Assembly: GCF_026125785.1 (NCBI RefSeq) | Contig: NZ_JAHCKL010000016.1 | Coordinates: 16,392-80,391, forward strand | DNA length: 64,000 nt | DNA from: Hydrogenophaga sp. | Lineage (GTDB): Bacteria; Pseudomonadota; Gammaproteobacteria; Burkholderiales; Burkholderiaceae_C | Direction of reading: 5' to 3' | Shown here: positions 44,428-55,614 of the stretch, piece by piece | How the letters are laid out: every line of letters begins with the position of its first letter | How positions within the stretch are numbered: position 1 is the first letter of the stretch | Made by a program: the position numbers and the translations under genes | Notes under the pieces: generated by a model | What the model was told of the DNA's origin: nothing | Seen by the model: only the letters and a program-made list of their open reading frames with translations | The model's database searches: none

Positions 44428-45237
44428 TCATTTTCCGAGCATGCGCGAGAGCAGCCCCTTGCGCATGGGTCGGGAGCGAGCATACGCCAATATCACGGAA
44501 ATATTGTCGCGACCACCGCTGTCGTTGGCACCATCCACCAGCGCATGGGCCTTCTCCTCCAGCGTGCCCGCGGTCACGAGGATAGCGGCGATACGCTCGT
44601 CGCTCATCATGTCGCTCAGCCCGTCGGAGCAAAACAGGTACAGGTCCTCTTCCTCGATGCGGTATTCGTTGACTTCCAGCAACACCGTATCTTCCACGCC
44701 CAAAGCCCGTGTGACCAGATTCTTGTGGGTGGCGTACTGCGCCTGTTCCAGCGAGATCAATCCGGCATCGATCTGCTCCTGCAGCAGGGAGTGATCGCGC
44801 GTGATCTGCATGAAATGGCCATCGCGCAAGCGGTAGCAGCGCGAATCGCCCACGTGGCCGATCATGGCGCGCTCACCATGAAACACGCCCATGACCAGGG
44901 TGGTGCCCATGCCGGCGTACTGCGGGTTGGAGTTGGCCGCGTTGAAGATGGAGCGGTTGGCGTTGTCGATGCAGATTTCCATCGCGCGCCGCAACTCCCG
45001 TGCGCTGGCCTCGTGCCCGCCCTCGGACATCCAGCGGCCCAGCTCGGTCTTGATGAAGGACGTGGCCATGGCACTGGCCACCTCGCCAGCGTTGTAGCCG
45101 CCCATGCCGTCGGCCAGCACGGCGATCTGGTTGTCCGGGTCGATGGCGACCGAGTCTTCGTTGTTGTCCCTGATCAGTCCCGGATCGGTCAAACAAAAGT
45201 ACTCGAAGATCATGTTGTTTGACTTAGGGACGGGCAT
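44428..45237 (-). CDS. PP2C-type Ser/Thr protein phosphatase
   Basis: This 269-residue metal-dependent phosphatase has the family metal-binding motifs RDNNEDS near the start, LADGMGGYNAGE, GHVGDSRCYR and SDGLSD, and late GGRDNISVI. All essential aspartates are present. Starts at 45237 (MPVPKSNN) or 45213 (MIFEYF) are possible; neither has a good ribosome-binding site. It is upstream of the FHA gene. A kinase gene, often adjacent in such sets, is absent. Confidence 0.93.
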   Translation of the reverse strand: MPVPKSNNMIFEYFCLTDPGLIRDNNEDSVAIDPDNQIAVLADGMGGYNAGEVASAMATSFIKTELGRWMSEGGHEASARELRRAMEICIDNANRSIFNAANSNPQYAGMGTTLVMGVFHGERAMIGHVGDSRCYRLRDGHFMQITRDHSLLQEQIDAGLISLEQAQYATHKNLVTRALGVEDTVLLEVNEYRIEEEDLYLFCSDGLSDMMSDERIAAILVTAGTLEEKAHALVDGANDSGGRDNISVILAYARSRPMRKGLLSRMLGK

Positions 45238-45586
45238 GGACGCTGTCTGCGCTGGAGAGACTGGGAAAGGATGCCGATGGCGAGCCAACGCACCCGGGCC
45301 TTGGCGACAGCAGAGGATGGCCCGGCAAGCTGGTCAGTATATCGGCGCGCGCATGCGCGTTCTGAATGCGGCGCGATGGGGTCTGTAAGGATTCGCTGAA
45401 GGTCACGTGTGACATTTTCCGGGTTGATCAGCCTGCGGGTCGCCGCGAACTGCCCGAAGGTCAGCGACATGCGCACCAATGGACGGTCCGGCCAGGCCGG
45501 CGCCCTGGGGTGTTTCATTTTGTTTCAGATGGGCCGACAGGATCAAGGCCCCACCGCGGGAATCCTTCTCGAATTGGGCCGTCGGC
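45238..45586. other. Intergenic spacer between the PP2C gene and the sucD terminator
   Basis: No convincing gene is present in these 349 bases. The stretch holds an inverted repeat GTCAC-GT-GTGAC at 45402-45413 that could be an operator for the phosphatase operon. A minus-strand open frame here overlaps the phosphatase start and has no recognisable family. Confidence 0.5.
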
Positions 45587-45613
45587 AAAAAAAAAGGCAA
45601 CGCAAGCGTTGCC
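45587..45613 (-). terminator. Rho-independent terminator of sucCD
   Basis: The hairpin GGCAACGC / GCGTTGCC (45596-45613) with loop AA is followed on the minus strand by a nine-base T-run. It lies 23 bases after the sucD stop. Confidence 0.92.
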
Positions 45614-45636
45614 CTTTTCACGCACGGCGTCCGCGC

Positions 45637-46530
45637 TCAGATCAGCGACTTGAGCAGCTTGCCCATTTCGGAGGGATTGCGCGTCACCTTGAAGCCGCAC
45701 TCTTCCATGACGGCGAGCTTGGCATCGGCCGTATCGGCGCCACCGCTGATGAGCGCGCCGGCATGGCCCATGCGCTTGCCGGGAGGCGCGGTCACGCCAG
45801 CGATGAAGCCGACGATGGGCTTCTTCATGTTCGCCTTGCACCACATGGCGGCCTCGGCCTCGTCGGGCCCGCCGATCTCGCCGATCATGATCACGGCGTC
45901 GGTGTCCGGATCGTCGTTGAAGGCCTTCATCACATCAATGTGCTTGAGGCCATTGATGGGGTCGCCACCAATGCCGACCGCGCTGGACTGGCCCAGCCCG
46001 ATTTCGGTGAGCTGTGCCACCGCTTCATAGGTCAGCGTACCGGAACGCGAGACCACGCCGATGCGGCCCTTGCGGTGAATGTGGCCCGGCATGATGCCGA
46101 TCTTGATTTCGTCGGGCGTGATGAGGCCGGGGCAGTTCGGGCCCAACAGCAGGGTCTTCTTGCCACCGGCGGCTTCCTTGGCCTTCATCTTGTTGCGCAC
46201 TTCCAGCATGTCGCGCACGGGGATGCCTTCGGTGATGCAGATCGCCAGGTCCAGGTCGGCTTCCACGGCTTCCCAGATGGCGGCGGCAGCGCCTGCGGGC
46301 GGCACGTAGATCACCGAGACGGTCGCTCCGGTCTGCTGCGCGGCTTCCTTGACGGAGGCGTAGATCGGGATGTTGAAGATCGATTCACCGGCCTTCTTGG
46401 GGTTCACCCCGGCCACGAAGCAGTTCTTGCCGTTGGCGTATTCCTGGCACTTCTCGGTGTGGAACTGGCCGGTCTTGCCGGTGATGCCTTGGGTGATGAC
46501 CTTGGTGTCTTTGTTGATGTAGATCGACAT
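45637..46530 (-). CDS. sucD: Succinyl-CoA synthetase, alpha subunit
   Basis: This 297-residue subunit carries the CoA-binding Rossmann domain (about 1-120) and the phosphohistidine in [12 protein letters not shown] (near residue 250). With SucC it makes the reversible succinyl-CoA to succinate step of the TCA cycle with nucleotide phosphorylation. It is 19 bases downstream of sucC, with a strong terminator following. Confidence 0.98.
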   Translation of the reverse strand: MSIYINKDTKVITQGITGKTGQFHTEKCQEYANGKNCFVAGVNPKKAGESIFNIPIYASVKEAAQQTGATVSVIYVPPAGAAAAIWEAVEADLDLAICITEGIPVRDMLEVRNKMKAKEAAGGKKTLLLGPNCPGLITPDEIKIGIMPGHIHRKGRIGVVSRSGTLTYEAVAQLTEIGLGQSSAVGIGGDPINGLKHIDVMKAFNDDPDTDAVIMIGEIGGPDEAEAAMWCKANMKKPIVGFIAGVTAPPGKRMGHAGALISGGADTADAKLAVMEECGFKVTRNPSEMGKLLKSLI

Positions 46531-46549
46531 GGTGATTTCCTTTCGGCAC

Positions 46550-47716
<1,167 letters not shown>

Positions 47717-47782
47717 GAGGGGGTCTCTCAGGAATGGGTCTAAGGGGGTCGGCCGACGCGCGGGCCGAAGGGGCACTGAAAA

Positions 47783-47812
47783 ACAGTAACCCGGGACTGT
47801 ATCATGGTGCAA
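47783..47812 (-). promoter_or_regulatory. Candidate sigma-70 promoter of sucCD
   Basis: On the minus strand TTGCAC and TACTGT are 18 bases apart and would start transcription near 47776, about 60 bases before sucC. The -35 overlaps an inverted repeat TGGTGC-AAC-GCACCA (47805-47819), which could be an operator. Confidence 0.45.
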
Positions 47813-47892
47813 CGCACCAAAAGCGCGCACCCGGCGGGCGCCGCCGATGGTGGACATCTCAACTGAATCCAGACTGACAAGGCGGACAGGCC

Positions 47893-48804
47893 ATGGCCAA
47901 GGTATTCATCGACGGCGAAGCCGGCACCACGGGGCTGCAGATCCGGGACCGCCTCCAGGGCATGCCCGGCGTGGAAGTGGTGAGCATCGCACCCGAGCGC
48001 CGCAAGGATCCGCAGGCCAAGCGGGCGCTGATGGCCCAGGTGGATCTGGTCATTCTGTGCCTGCACGACGACGCGGCACGTGAATCGGTGGCGATGATCG
48101 ACGGACTGCCCGGCTCGAAGCCGCGCATCATCGACGCCTCCACCGCCCACCGCACAGCGCCGGGATGGGTGTTCGGATTTCCGGAGTTGGGCCCTGGCCA
48201 GCGCGAGGCGGTGGTGAAAGCGCAGCGGGTGGCCAACCCAGGCTGCTATGCCACTGGCGCCATTGCCATGTTGCGGCCGCTGGTCGATGCCGGGGCACTG
48301 CCCGCTGACCACCCGGTGTGCCTGCCGGCCGTCAGCGGCTACACCGGTGGCGGGCGCACCATGATCGAGGCTTACGAAAAACACGAGGCTCCCGCTTTCG
48401 AGCTCTACGCCCTGGGTCTCCAGCACAAGCACCTGCCCGAAATCATGGCCTACAGCGGCCTGCACCGGCGCCCGATCTTCGTGCCCGCGGTGGGCAACTT
48501 CGCGCAAGGCATGCTGGTGCAGTTGCCACTGCACCTGGACACCCTGCCAGGCCAGCCCAGCCCGGCGGATCTGCATGCCATCTATGCGAAACACTACGCC
48601 GGCAGTGAATGGGTCAGCGCCGAACCGGCCACCGAATCGGGCAAGCTCGATGCACTGGCGCTCAATGACACCAACAAGCTGGAAATCCGCGTGTTCGGCA
48701 ACCCGCAAGCGCGCCATGCGGTGGTGGTGGCCCGGCTGGACAACCTGGGCAAGGGCGCCAGTGGCGCCGCGGTGCAGAACCTCAAGCTCATGCTCGGGCT
48801 GTAA
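47893..48804 (+). CDS. argC: N-acetyl-gamma-glutamyl-phosphate reductase, type 2
   Basis: ArgC reduces N-acetylglutamyl phosphate to the semialdehyde in arginine synthesis. This 303-residue short (type 2) form begins [21 protein letters not shown] with the NADP-binding motif and carries the catalytic cysteine in [11 protein letters not shown] (about 117). It is divergent from sucCD. No other arg gene is nearby. Confidence 0.95.
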   Translation: MAKVFIDGEAGTTGLQIRDRLQGMPGVEVVSIAPERRKDPQAKRALMAQVDLVILCLHDDAARESVAMIDGLPGSKPRIIDASTAHRTAPGWVFGFPELGPGQREAVVKAQRVANPGCYATGAIAMLRPLVDAGALPADHPVCLPAVSGYTGGGRTMIEAYEKHEAPAFELYALGLQHKHLPEIMAYSGLHRRPIFVPAVGNFAQGMLVQLPLHLDTLPGQPSPADLHAIYAKHYAGSEWVSAEPATESGKLDALALNDTNKLEIRVFGNPQARHAVVVARLDNLGKGASGAAVQNLKLMLGL

Positions 48805-48886
48805 ACCGCCCAGCCCCGGGCTTCGTCGAAAGACATGGGGTTCGTTCGTCGTCCCTGCGTGACGCCGAACCCGAGAGGCCCCGCAC

Positions 48887-50440
48887 ATGAGCCCTGACCC
48901 CACCGCGGCCGAGGCCGTACCCGCCAAGGCCACGCGCCGCGAATGGACCGCGCTGGCGGTGATCGCCCTGCCCTGCCTGGTCTATGCCATGGACCTGACG
49001 GTGCTCAACCTGGCCCTGCCCGCGATCAGTGCGGACCTGCAGCCCTCAGCGTCGCAACTGCTGTGGATCATCGACATCTACGGCTTCATGGTGGCTGGCT
49101 TTCTGATCACCATGGGTACGCTGGGAGACCAGTTGGGCCGCAAGCGGATGCTGCTGATCGGCGCTGCCGCCTTTGCCGCCGCTTCCGTGGCCGCAGCCAT
49201 GGCCACCACGGCACCCGCGCTGATCGCGACGCGCGCGCTGCTCGGCATCGCCGGCGCCACGTTGGCACCCTCCACGCTGTCGCTGATCTCCAACATGTTT
49301 CGCGACGAGCGGGAGCGCCGCATCGCCATCGGCATCTGGATCTCCAGCTACTCGGTCGGCGGGGCTGTCGGCCCTCTGGTGGGCGGCCTGATCCTGCAGT
49401 ACTGGGCATGGCCGGCCATCTTCTGGGCCGCCGTTCCGGTGATGGTCTTGTTGCTGCTGGTGGGGCCAGCCCTGTTGCCGGAGTACCGCGACCCCCATGC
49501 CAACCGGCTCGACCTCTTGAGCGTGCTGCTGTCCCTGGTCGCGGTGCTGGCCGGCGTTTCGGCACTCAAGCAGCTGGCCGAAGGCCATCTGGGCGGCAGC
49601 ACCGCGTTGGCCGCGCTGCTGGGACTGCTGGCGGGCACGGCTTTCCTGCGGCGCCAGCGCCGCGTCGCCTATCCGCTGCTGGACCTGCGCCTGTTCGCCC
49701 AGCCCCGCTTCACCACGGCGATCACCGCCTATGCGCTGACGTCCTTCGCCATGTTCGGCGTCTACATCTTCATCTCGCAACACCTCCAGCTGGTGCTCGG
49801 CCTGTCGCCACTGGTCGCTGGCCTGTGCACCGTGCCCTGGGCGCTCTCCTTCGTTGTCGGCTCCATGGCGACGCCCTGGATCGCGCAGCGGCTGCAGGCC
49901 CCGCGCACCATGGTCTCGGGGCTGGCTTTGGCAGCCGTCGGCTTTGGCGCACTGGTGATGGTGGACACCCCGCACGGGCTGCTCTGGCTGATGGGCGGCA
50001 TGGTGTTGATGGGACTGGGGATGTCGCCGGTCTTCACGCTGGGCAACGACATCGTCATCAGTTCGGCGCCACCCGAACGCGCAGGCGCCGCATCGGCCTT
50101 GTCGGAAACGAGCTCGGAGCTTTCGGGCGCGCTGGGCATTGCTGTCTTCGGCAGTCTGGCCACCAGCCTGTACCGCAGCGGCATGCGGGAACTGGCGCCG
50201 GCCGACCTGCCTGTGGACGCCGCCCTCGCCGCGTCGACGCTGGGCGGCGCATTCAACGCCGCAAACCATCTGCCCCAGCCGATGGCCCAGGCCTTGCGCC
50301 ACGCCGCGAGCGCGGCCTTTGTCGACAGCCTTCAGGCTGCTGCGCTGCTGGGCATGGCGATCACCACCGTCAGCGCGCTGCTCGCCTGGCGCCTGCTGCG
50401 CGAGCGGCCTCCTGCGTCCGCAGGGACCCGCGCGGGCTGA
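48887..50440 (+). CDS. MFS multidrug efflux transporter, DHA2 (14-helix) family, SmvA-like
   Basis: This 517-residue membrane protein has about 14 hydrophobic helices. Early motif D1 (MDLTVLNLALPAIS), motif A GDQLGRKRML and motif C-like GPLVGG all indicate a drug:proton antiporter of the EmrB/SmvA group. It stands alone, 82 bases after argC and with no regulator gene adjacent. Substrates cannot be read from sequence; disinfectant-type cations are typical of SmvA. Confidence 0.92.
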   Translation: MSPDPTAAEAVPAKATRREWTALAVIALPCLVYAMDLTVLNLALPAISADLQPSASQLLWIIDIYGFMVAGFLITMGTLGDQLGRKRMLLIGAAAFAAASVAAAMATTAPALIATRALLGIAGATLAPSTLSLISNMFRDERERRIAIGIWISSYSVGGAVGPLVGGLILQYWAWPAIFWAAVPVMVLLLLVGPALLPEYRDPHANRLDLLSVLLSLVAVLAGVSALKQLAEGHLGGSTALAALLGLLAGTAFLRRQRRVAYPLLDLRLFAQPRFTTAITAYALTSFAMFGVYIFISQHLQLVLGLSPLVAGLCTVPWALSFVVGSMATPWIAQRLQAPRTMVSGLALAAVGFGALVMVDTPHGLLWLMGGMVLMGLGMSPVFTLGNDIVISSAPPERAGAASALSETSSELSGALGIAVFGSLATSLYRSGMRELAPADLPVDAALAASTLGGAFNAANHLPQPMAQALRHAASAAFVDSLQAAALLGMAITTVSALLAWRLLRERPPASAGTRAG

Positions 50441-50448
50441 GGCGGTTT

Positions 50449-50913
50449 TCAGTCGGCGCCGTCATCGGTCACCGCGGTGCCGCGCACCACGCGACGCACG
50501 GTTTCCGCGCCAAAACCCCGGGTCAGGAGAAAGCGCATCTGCCGGGCCTGTTCGACCGCATCGCCCGGTGCCCGGCCGAACTTGCGGCGCCAGACATCGT
50601 GGGCACGCGCCAGTTCGGTGTCCTTGAGCGCCGCTACCGCATTGGCCACGGCCTGCGGATCCAGCCCTTTGGCCTGCAGCTCCTGGCGCACCCGGGAGGC
50701 GCCGAGCCGAGAAGCGCGGCGATGAAGCACCGAATCGATCACACGTTGCTCGTCGATGAAACCCTTGGACTGCAGCTCGTCCAAGGCACGGGCCAGTTCC
50801 CCTGGCTCGGTTTCATGGGGCGCCAGCTTGCGCTGGAGTTCGGCACGCGAATGCTCGCGCGCGGCGAGCAGCTTGAGCGCGCGCCCTTTGAGAGAGATCG
50901 AAAAGGAACCCAT
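50449..50913 (-). CDS. recX: RecX regulatory protein
   Basis: This 154-residue, arginine-rich helical protein of tandem three-helix repeats (SISLKGRALKLLAAREHSRAEL start) inhibits RecA filament growth. It lies 41 bases downstream of recA on the same strand, the classic order. The ATG at 50913 is preferred; a GTG 15 bases upstream is possible. Confidence 0.95.
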   Translation of the reverse strand: MGSFSISLKGRALKLLAAREHSRAELQRKLAPHETEPGELARALDELQSKGFIDEQRVIDSVLHRRASRLGASRVRQELQAKGLDPQAVANAVAALKDTELARAHDVWRRKFGRAPGDAVEQARQMRFLLTRGFGAETVRRVVRGTAVTDDGAD

Positions 50914-50954
50914 GGTGGTGACCGCCACCGTTCGGGCGGTGGCTGGAGCGGGTG

Positions 50955-52058
<1,104 letters not shown>

Positions 52059-52096
52059 GTCGGGCTCCTGGGCTGTAGGGGTGGTTCGCATGGCCT

Positions 52097-52112
52097 TTGT
52101 GGATACGTACAG
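52097..52112 (-). promoter_or_regulatory. Candidate LexA (SOS) box of recA
   Basis: On the minus strand CTG-TACGTATCCA-CAA has the 16-bp spacing of CTG-N10-CAG with one mismatch in the last half-site. It lies just upstream of recA, where an SOS operator is expected. Confidence 0.65.
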
Positions 52113-52194
52113 GCTGGATGCTTGAACAGCAGTTTACCCACGTATTTCGCCGAAAACGCCGCTTATTTGGTCAGTTTGCCTTACCATACGGCCG

Positions 52195-52686
52195 ATGGCT
52201 GATCCACCGAAGGACATCACCCCCCTGCCCGACGACCGCTGGCGCATGGGCCACCTGGGTCGTCTCATGGGGCAGGCGCTGCGGCGCTTCGACGAGCGCG
52301 TGCTGCACCTGATGGCCCACGACCCCGACGTGCCGCTGGCGCTGTCCAACCTGGCCGCGCGCGCGCAGATCGGCGCGGCCCACGTGCACATCACCCGCCA
52401 TCTGGCCCTCAACGGGTCGCGCCTGACCGAGCTGGCCCGGCAGGCCGGCATGAGCAAGCAGGCGATGGGGGACCTGGTGACGCAATGCGAGGCCTGGGGC
52501 CTGGTGCGGCGTGAGGCGGACGGACGCGATGCGCGGGCGCGGCGCATCGTCTTCACGGCCACCGGCCTGCTCTGGCTGGACGCCTTCCGGCGCGCTGTGG
52601 CGCAGGCAGAAGCCGAGTTCCGCGCCCAGGTCGGCGAAGAGGTGGCCACCGTCGTGGCGCTGGGCCTGGAGGCCTATGGAACTTGA
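52195..52686 (+). CDS. MarR family transcriptional regulator
   Basis: This 163-residue winged-helix regulator has a recognition region SRLTELARQAGMSKQAMGDLVTQCEAWGLVRREADGRD with the usual wing (DGRDARARR). The helical dimer interface occupies both ends. It is divergent from recA and 90 bases before a two-component system; target genes unknown. Confidence 0.88.
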   Translation: MADPPKDITPLPDDRWRMGHLGRLMGQALRRFDERVLHLMAHDPDVPLALSNLAARAQIGAAHVHITRHLALNGSRLTELARQAGMSKQAMGDLVTQCEAWGLVRREADGRDARARRIVFTATGLLWLDAFRRAVAQAEAEFRAQVGEEVATVVALGLEAYGT

Positions 52687-52776
52687 CCCAGATCACCCTC
52701 TGCGGCGCATGCGGGCCTCTAAAATGAAACGGTCGCAGACGCCTCTGCCGGCGACACGGCCCCCCGGAGACAAGCC

Positions 52777-53451
52777 ATGCGCATCCTCATTGCAGAAGAC
52801 GACCAGGTCCTGGCCGACGGACTCATGCGCAGCCTGCGCGCAGCCGGCGCGGCGGTGGACCATGTGGCCAGCGGCACCGAAGCCGACGCGGCCCTGCTGA
52901 CCAACAACGAGTTCGACCTCCTCATTCTCGATCTCGGCCTGCCCAAGCTGCACGGCCTGGAGGTGCTCAAACGTCTGCGCTCGCGCGGTTCGGTGATGCC
53001 GGTGCTCATCCTCACCGCGGCCGACAGCGTCGAGGAGCGGGTCAAGGGCCTGGACTACGGCGCCGACGACTACATGGCCAAACCGTTCTCGCTGCAGGAG
53101 CTCGAAGCGCGGGTGCGGGCCCTCACGCGCCGCGGCATGGGCGGCACCACCAACACCATCCGCCATGGTCCCCTGGAGTACGACCAGGCCGGCCGCGTGG
53201 CGACCATCGACGGCAAGATGGTGGAGCTCTCGGCACGGGAACTGGGGCTGCTGGAGGTGCTGCTGCAACGCGCCGGGCGCCTGGTCAGCAAAGACCAATT
53301 GGTGGAGCGGCTGTGCGAATGGGGCGAGGAGGTGAGCAACAACGCCATCGAGGTCTACATCCACCGCCTGCGCAAGAAGATCGAAAAGGGGCCCATCCGC
53401 ATTGCGACCGTGCGCGGCCTGGGCTACTGCCTTGAAAAAATCAGCGGCTGA
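52777..53451 (+). CDS. OmpR/PhoB-type response regulator (TctD/QseB-like)
   Basis: This 224-residue regulator has a receiver domain with D52 in LLILDLGLPKLHG, acidic EDD at the start and K in AKPF, and a C-terminal winged helix (about 125-220, VELSARELGLLEVLL). GGAGA precedes the ATG. The kinase gene begins inside its last 20 bases, so they are translationally coupled. Confidence 0.95.
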   Translation: MRILIAEDDQVLADGLMRSLRAAGAAVDHVASGTEADAALLTNNEFDLLILDLGLPKLHGLEVLKRLRSRGSVMPVLILTAADSVEERVKGLDYGADDYMAKPFSLQELEARVRALTRRGMGGTTNTIRHGPLEYDQAGRVATIDGKMVELSARELGLLEVLLQRAGRLVSKDQLVERLCEWGEEVSNNAIEVYIHRLRKKIEKGPIRIATVRGLGYCLEKISG

Positions 53452-54934
53452 AGACCGCGCCTCCGGCGGACCGCTGGCCTTCGTGGAAAACAAGGGCCCC
53501 TTCGGTCTGTTCCAGCGTGAGCAGCGCAGTCTGTTCGGCGAGTTGCTGGACTGGATGCTCACGCCGCTGCTGCTGCTGTGGCCGCTGTCGCTGGCGCTGA
53601 CCTGGTTCGTCGCGCAAGGCATTGCCAGCAAACCTTTCGACCGCGCGCTGGAGTTCAATCTGCAGGCGCTCTCGCGTCTGGTCGTGAACGAGGACAGCCG
53701 CATCGTCTTCCACATGGACGAGCAGGCGCGCGATCTGCTGCTGGCGGACTCCGGCGACCTCATCTACTACCAGGTGCTTGATCCGCGCGGCGAACTGGTG
53801 AGTGGCGAGATCGACTTCCCCCGGCCGCGCGACGAGGTCCTGCCCGAGCCCGGCCGGGTGCTGCTGCGCGACGACGTGGTGCGCGGCGACGAAGTGCGCG
53901 TGGCCTACACCTGGCTGGCGCGCAACGACAGCGAGCGCCTGGTGCTCATGCAGATGGCGGAGACCAAGGGCAAGCGGTCCACGCTGGCCACCGAAATCAT
54001 CAAGGGCGTGATGGTGCCGCAGTTCGTCATCCTGCCGCTGGCGGTGCTGCTGGTCTGGCTGGCGCTGGTGCGTGGCATACGGCCGCTCAACGACCTGGAG
54101 CAGCGCATCCGCGCGCGCAAGCCCGACGACCTCAGCCCCATCGAAGAGTCCTTCGTTCCGCAGGAAGTCGCGCCACTGGTGTCTTCCATCAACGACCTGC
54201 TGACCCGCCTGAAGACCTCACTGACGACACAGAAGCGCTTTCTCGCGGACGCGGCGCATCAGCTCAAGACGCCGCTGGCAGGCCTGCGCATGCAGGCCGA
54301 GCTGGCGCAGCGCGAGGTGGACCCCGTGGAAATCCGCGGCTCCCTGCAGCAGATCGCGCGCGCCAGCACGCGGGCCACGCACACCGTCAACCAGTTGCTG
54401 GCGCTGGCCCGCGCCGAGACCACCGGCCGATCCTTGCCCATTGAACGCATCGCGCTGGCCGACCTCGTGCGCGGCGTGGTGCAGGAGTCGGTGCCGCGCG
54501 CACTGGAGCACGGCATAGACCTCGGATTCGAAGGCCCCGACAGCACGCCCGACAACTGCCTGATCGACGGCAACCCCACACTGCTGCACGAGATGGTTCG
54601 CAACCTGGTGGACAACGCCATCAACTACTCGGGGCGCGGTGGCATGGTTACGGTGCGCGTGCTGCTGGACCGCTTCAGTGGCGTGCAGGTGCTGCAGGTG
54701 GAGGACGACGGCCCGGGCATCCCCGAGAACGAACGCGAGTTCGTGATGCAGCCCTTCTACCGGGCGCTGGGGACGAACGTCGATGGCTCCGGGCTGGGCC
54801 TGGCGATCGTGCAGGAAATCGCGCAGCAACACGGCGCCACGGTGTCCATGGAGGACGCCCATCCGGAACGCAGCCAGCGCGGGCTGCGGGCCTCGGTGCG
54901 CTTCACGCCCGAGCAGCCGCGCCCCGAGGAATGA
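53432..54934 (+). CDS. Sensor histidine kinase with 2CSK_N domain (TctE/QseC-like)
   Basis: This 500-residue membrane kinase has TM1 at about 41-64, a periplasmic 2CSK_N-type domain (about 65-190), and TM2 at about 192-216. HisKA has H277 in DAAHQLKTPLAG, and an HATPase domain carries NLVDNAINYS, DDGPGI and GSGLGLAI. The proposed start is the TTG at 53432 (LKKSAAEDR), overlapping the response regulator by 20 bases. No ATG fits before TM1. The system resembles TctDE (tricarboxylate sensing), but no tctABC transporter is in this window. Confidence 0.92.
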   Translation: MKKSAAEDRASGGPLAFVENKGPFGLFQREQRSLFGELLDWMLTPLLLLWPLSLALTWFVAQGIASKPFDRALEFNLQALSRLVVNEDSRIVFHMDEQARDLLLADSGDLIYYQVLDPRGELVSGEIDFPRPRDEVLPEPGRVLLRDDVVRGDEVRVAYTWLARNDSERLVLMQMAETKGKRSTLATEIIKGVMVPQFVILPLAVLLVWLALVRGIRPLNDLEQRIRARKPDDLSPIEESFVPQEVAPLVSSINDLLTRLKTSLTTQKRFLADAAHQLKTPLAGLRMQAELAQREVDPVEIRGSLQQIARASTRATHTVNQLLALARAETTGRSLPIERIALADLVRGVVQESVPRALEHGIDLGFEGPDSTPDNCLIDGNPTLLHEMVRNLVDNAINYSGRGGMVTVRVLLDRFSGVQVLQVEDDGPGIPENEREFVMQPFYRALGTNVDGSGLGLAIVQEIAQQHGATVSMEDAHPERSQRGLRASVRFTPEQPRPEE

Positions 54935-54943
54935 GAGGGGGGC

Positions 54944-55594
54944 TCAGGCCGCTGGCTTGTAGACGTTGAGCTGCAGGCGCTCGCGCTCGATCACGCGGGC
55001 CACCGCGGGCAATTCGGCAAAACGCTGGGCCAGGGCCCAGGTCGCGGTCTGGCCGGTGGGGTCGATGCCCGCATAGCCACCCCAGCGCAACAAGGTGAGT
55101 GCGTACGCGTCCAGGGCACCAGGCCGTTCGCCCGTGAGCCAGGGCGAGGCCTGGGCCGCCATGGCCTCGATCTCGTCGAGCAGTCCTTTGTAGCTGCGGG
55201 CCGCGAACGCGCGGATCGCGGCCTTGGCGGCTTCGTCGTCGGTGAACTTCTCGGGCATGAACACGTGTGTGAACGTCGGGTGCACGGTGTTGTTCATCCA
55301 GGCCAGCGTCTGCAGCGCGCGTGCGCGCTGGCCGCCGGAGGCGGGCAGGATGCCGGCCTGCGGCAGCCGGGCGTCCAGGTGCAGCAGGATGGCGACGATC
55401 TGGGTGATGACCTGGCCATCGTCCACCAGCACCGGCACCTGGCCACGGGGGTTGACGGCCAGGTACTCAGGGCTGCGCTGTTCGCCCTTGTGCAGCTTGA
55501 CCATCTGGGGCTCGAACTCGGCGCCGGCCAGCTCCAGCATCGAATGCGGCACGAACGAACAGGCACCGGGGGCGAAATAAAGCTTCAGGCTCAT
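54944..55594 (-). CDS. Glutathione S-transferase family protein
   Basis: This 216-residue protein has an N-terminal thioredoxin-like domain (MSLKLYFAPGACSFVPH, with an SxxC-type active site at the S/C of GACS) and a helical C-terminal domain. AAGGAG precedes the ATG. It is 20 bases downstream of topB on the same strand and converges on the sensor kinase with 9 bases between. Substrate unknown. Confidence 0.92.
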   Translation of the reverse strand: MSLKLYFAPGACSFVPHSMLELAGAEFEPQMVKLHKGEQRSPEYLAVNPRGQVPVLVDDGQVITQIVAILLHLDARLPQAGILPASGGQRARALQTLAWMNNTVHPTFTHVFMPEKFTDDEAAKAAIRAFAARSYKGLLDEIEAMAAQASPWLTGERPGALDAYALTLLRWGGYAGIDPTGQTATWALAQRFAELPAVARVIERERLQLNVYKPAA

Positions 55595-55614
55595 GCGGTA
55601 AATCTCCTTGTGAA

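Noticed and set aside
45210-45518. A 102-codon minus-strand frame upstream of the PP2C gene
   Set aside because: It overlaps the phosphatase start, has no family features and no ribosome-binding site.
47805-47819. TGGTGC-AAC-GCACCA as an NtrC binding site
   Set aside because: The half-sites are in the reverse order (GTGC before GCAC) and spacing differs from NtrC sites.
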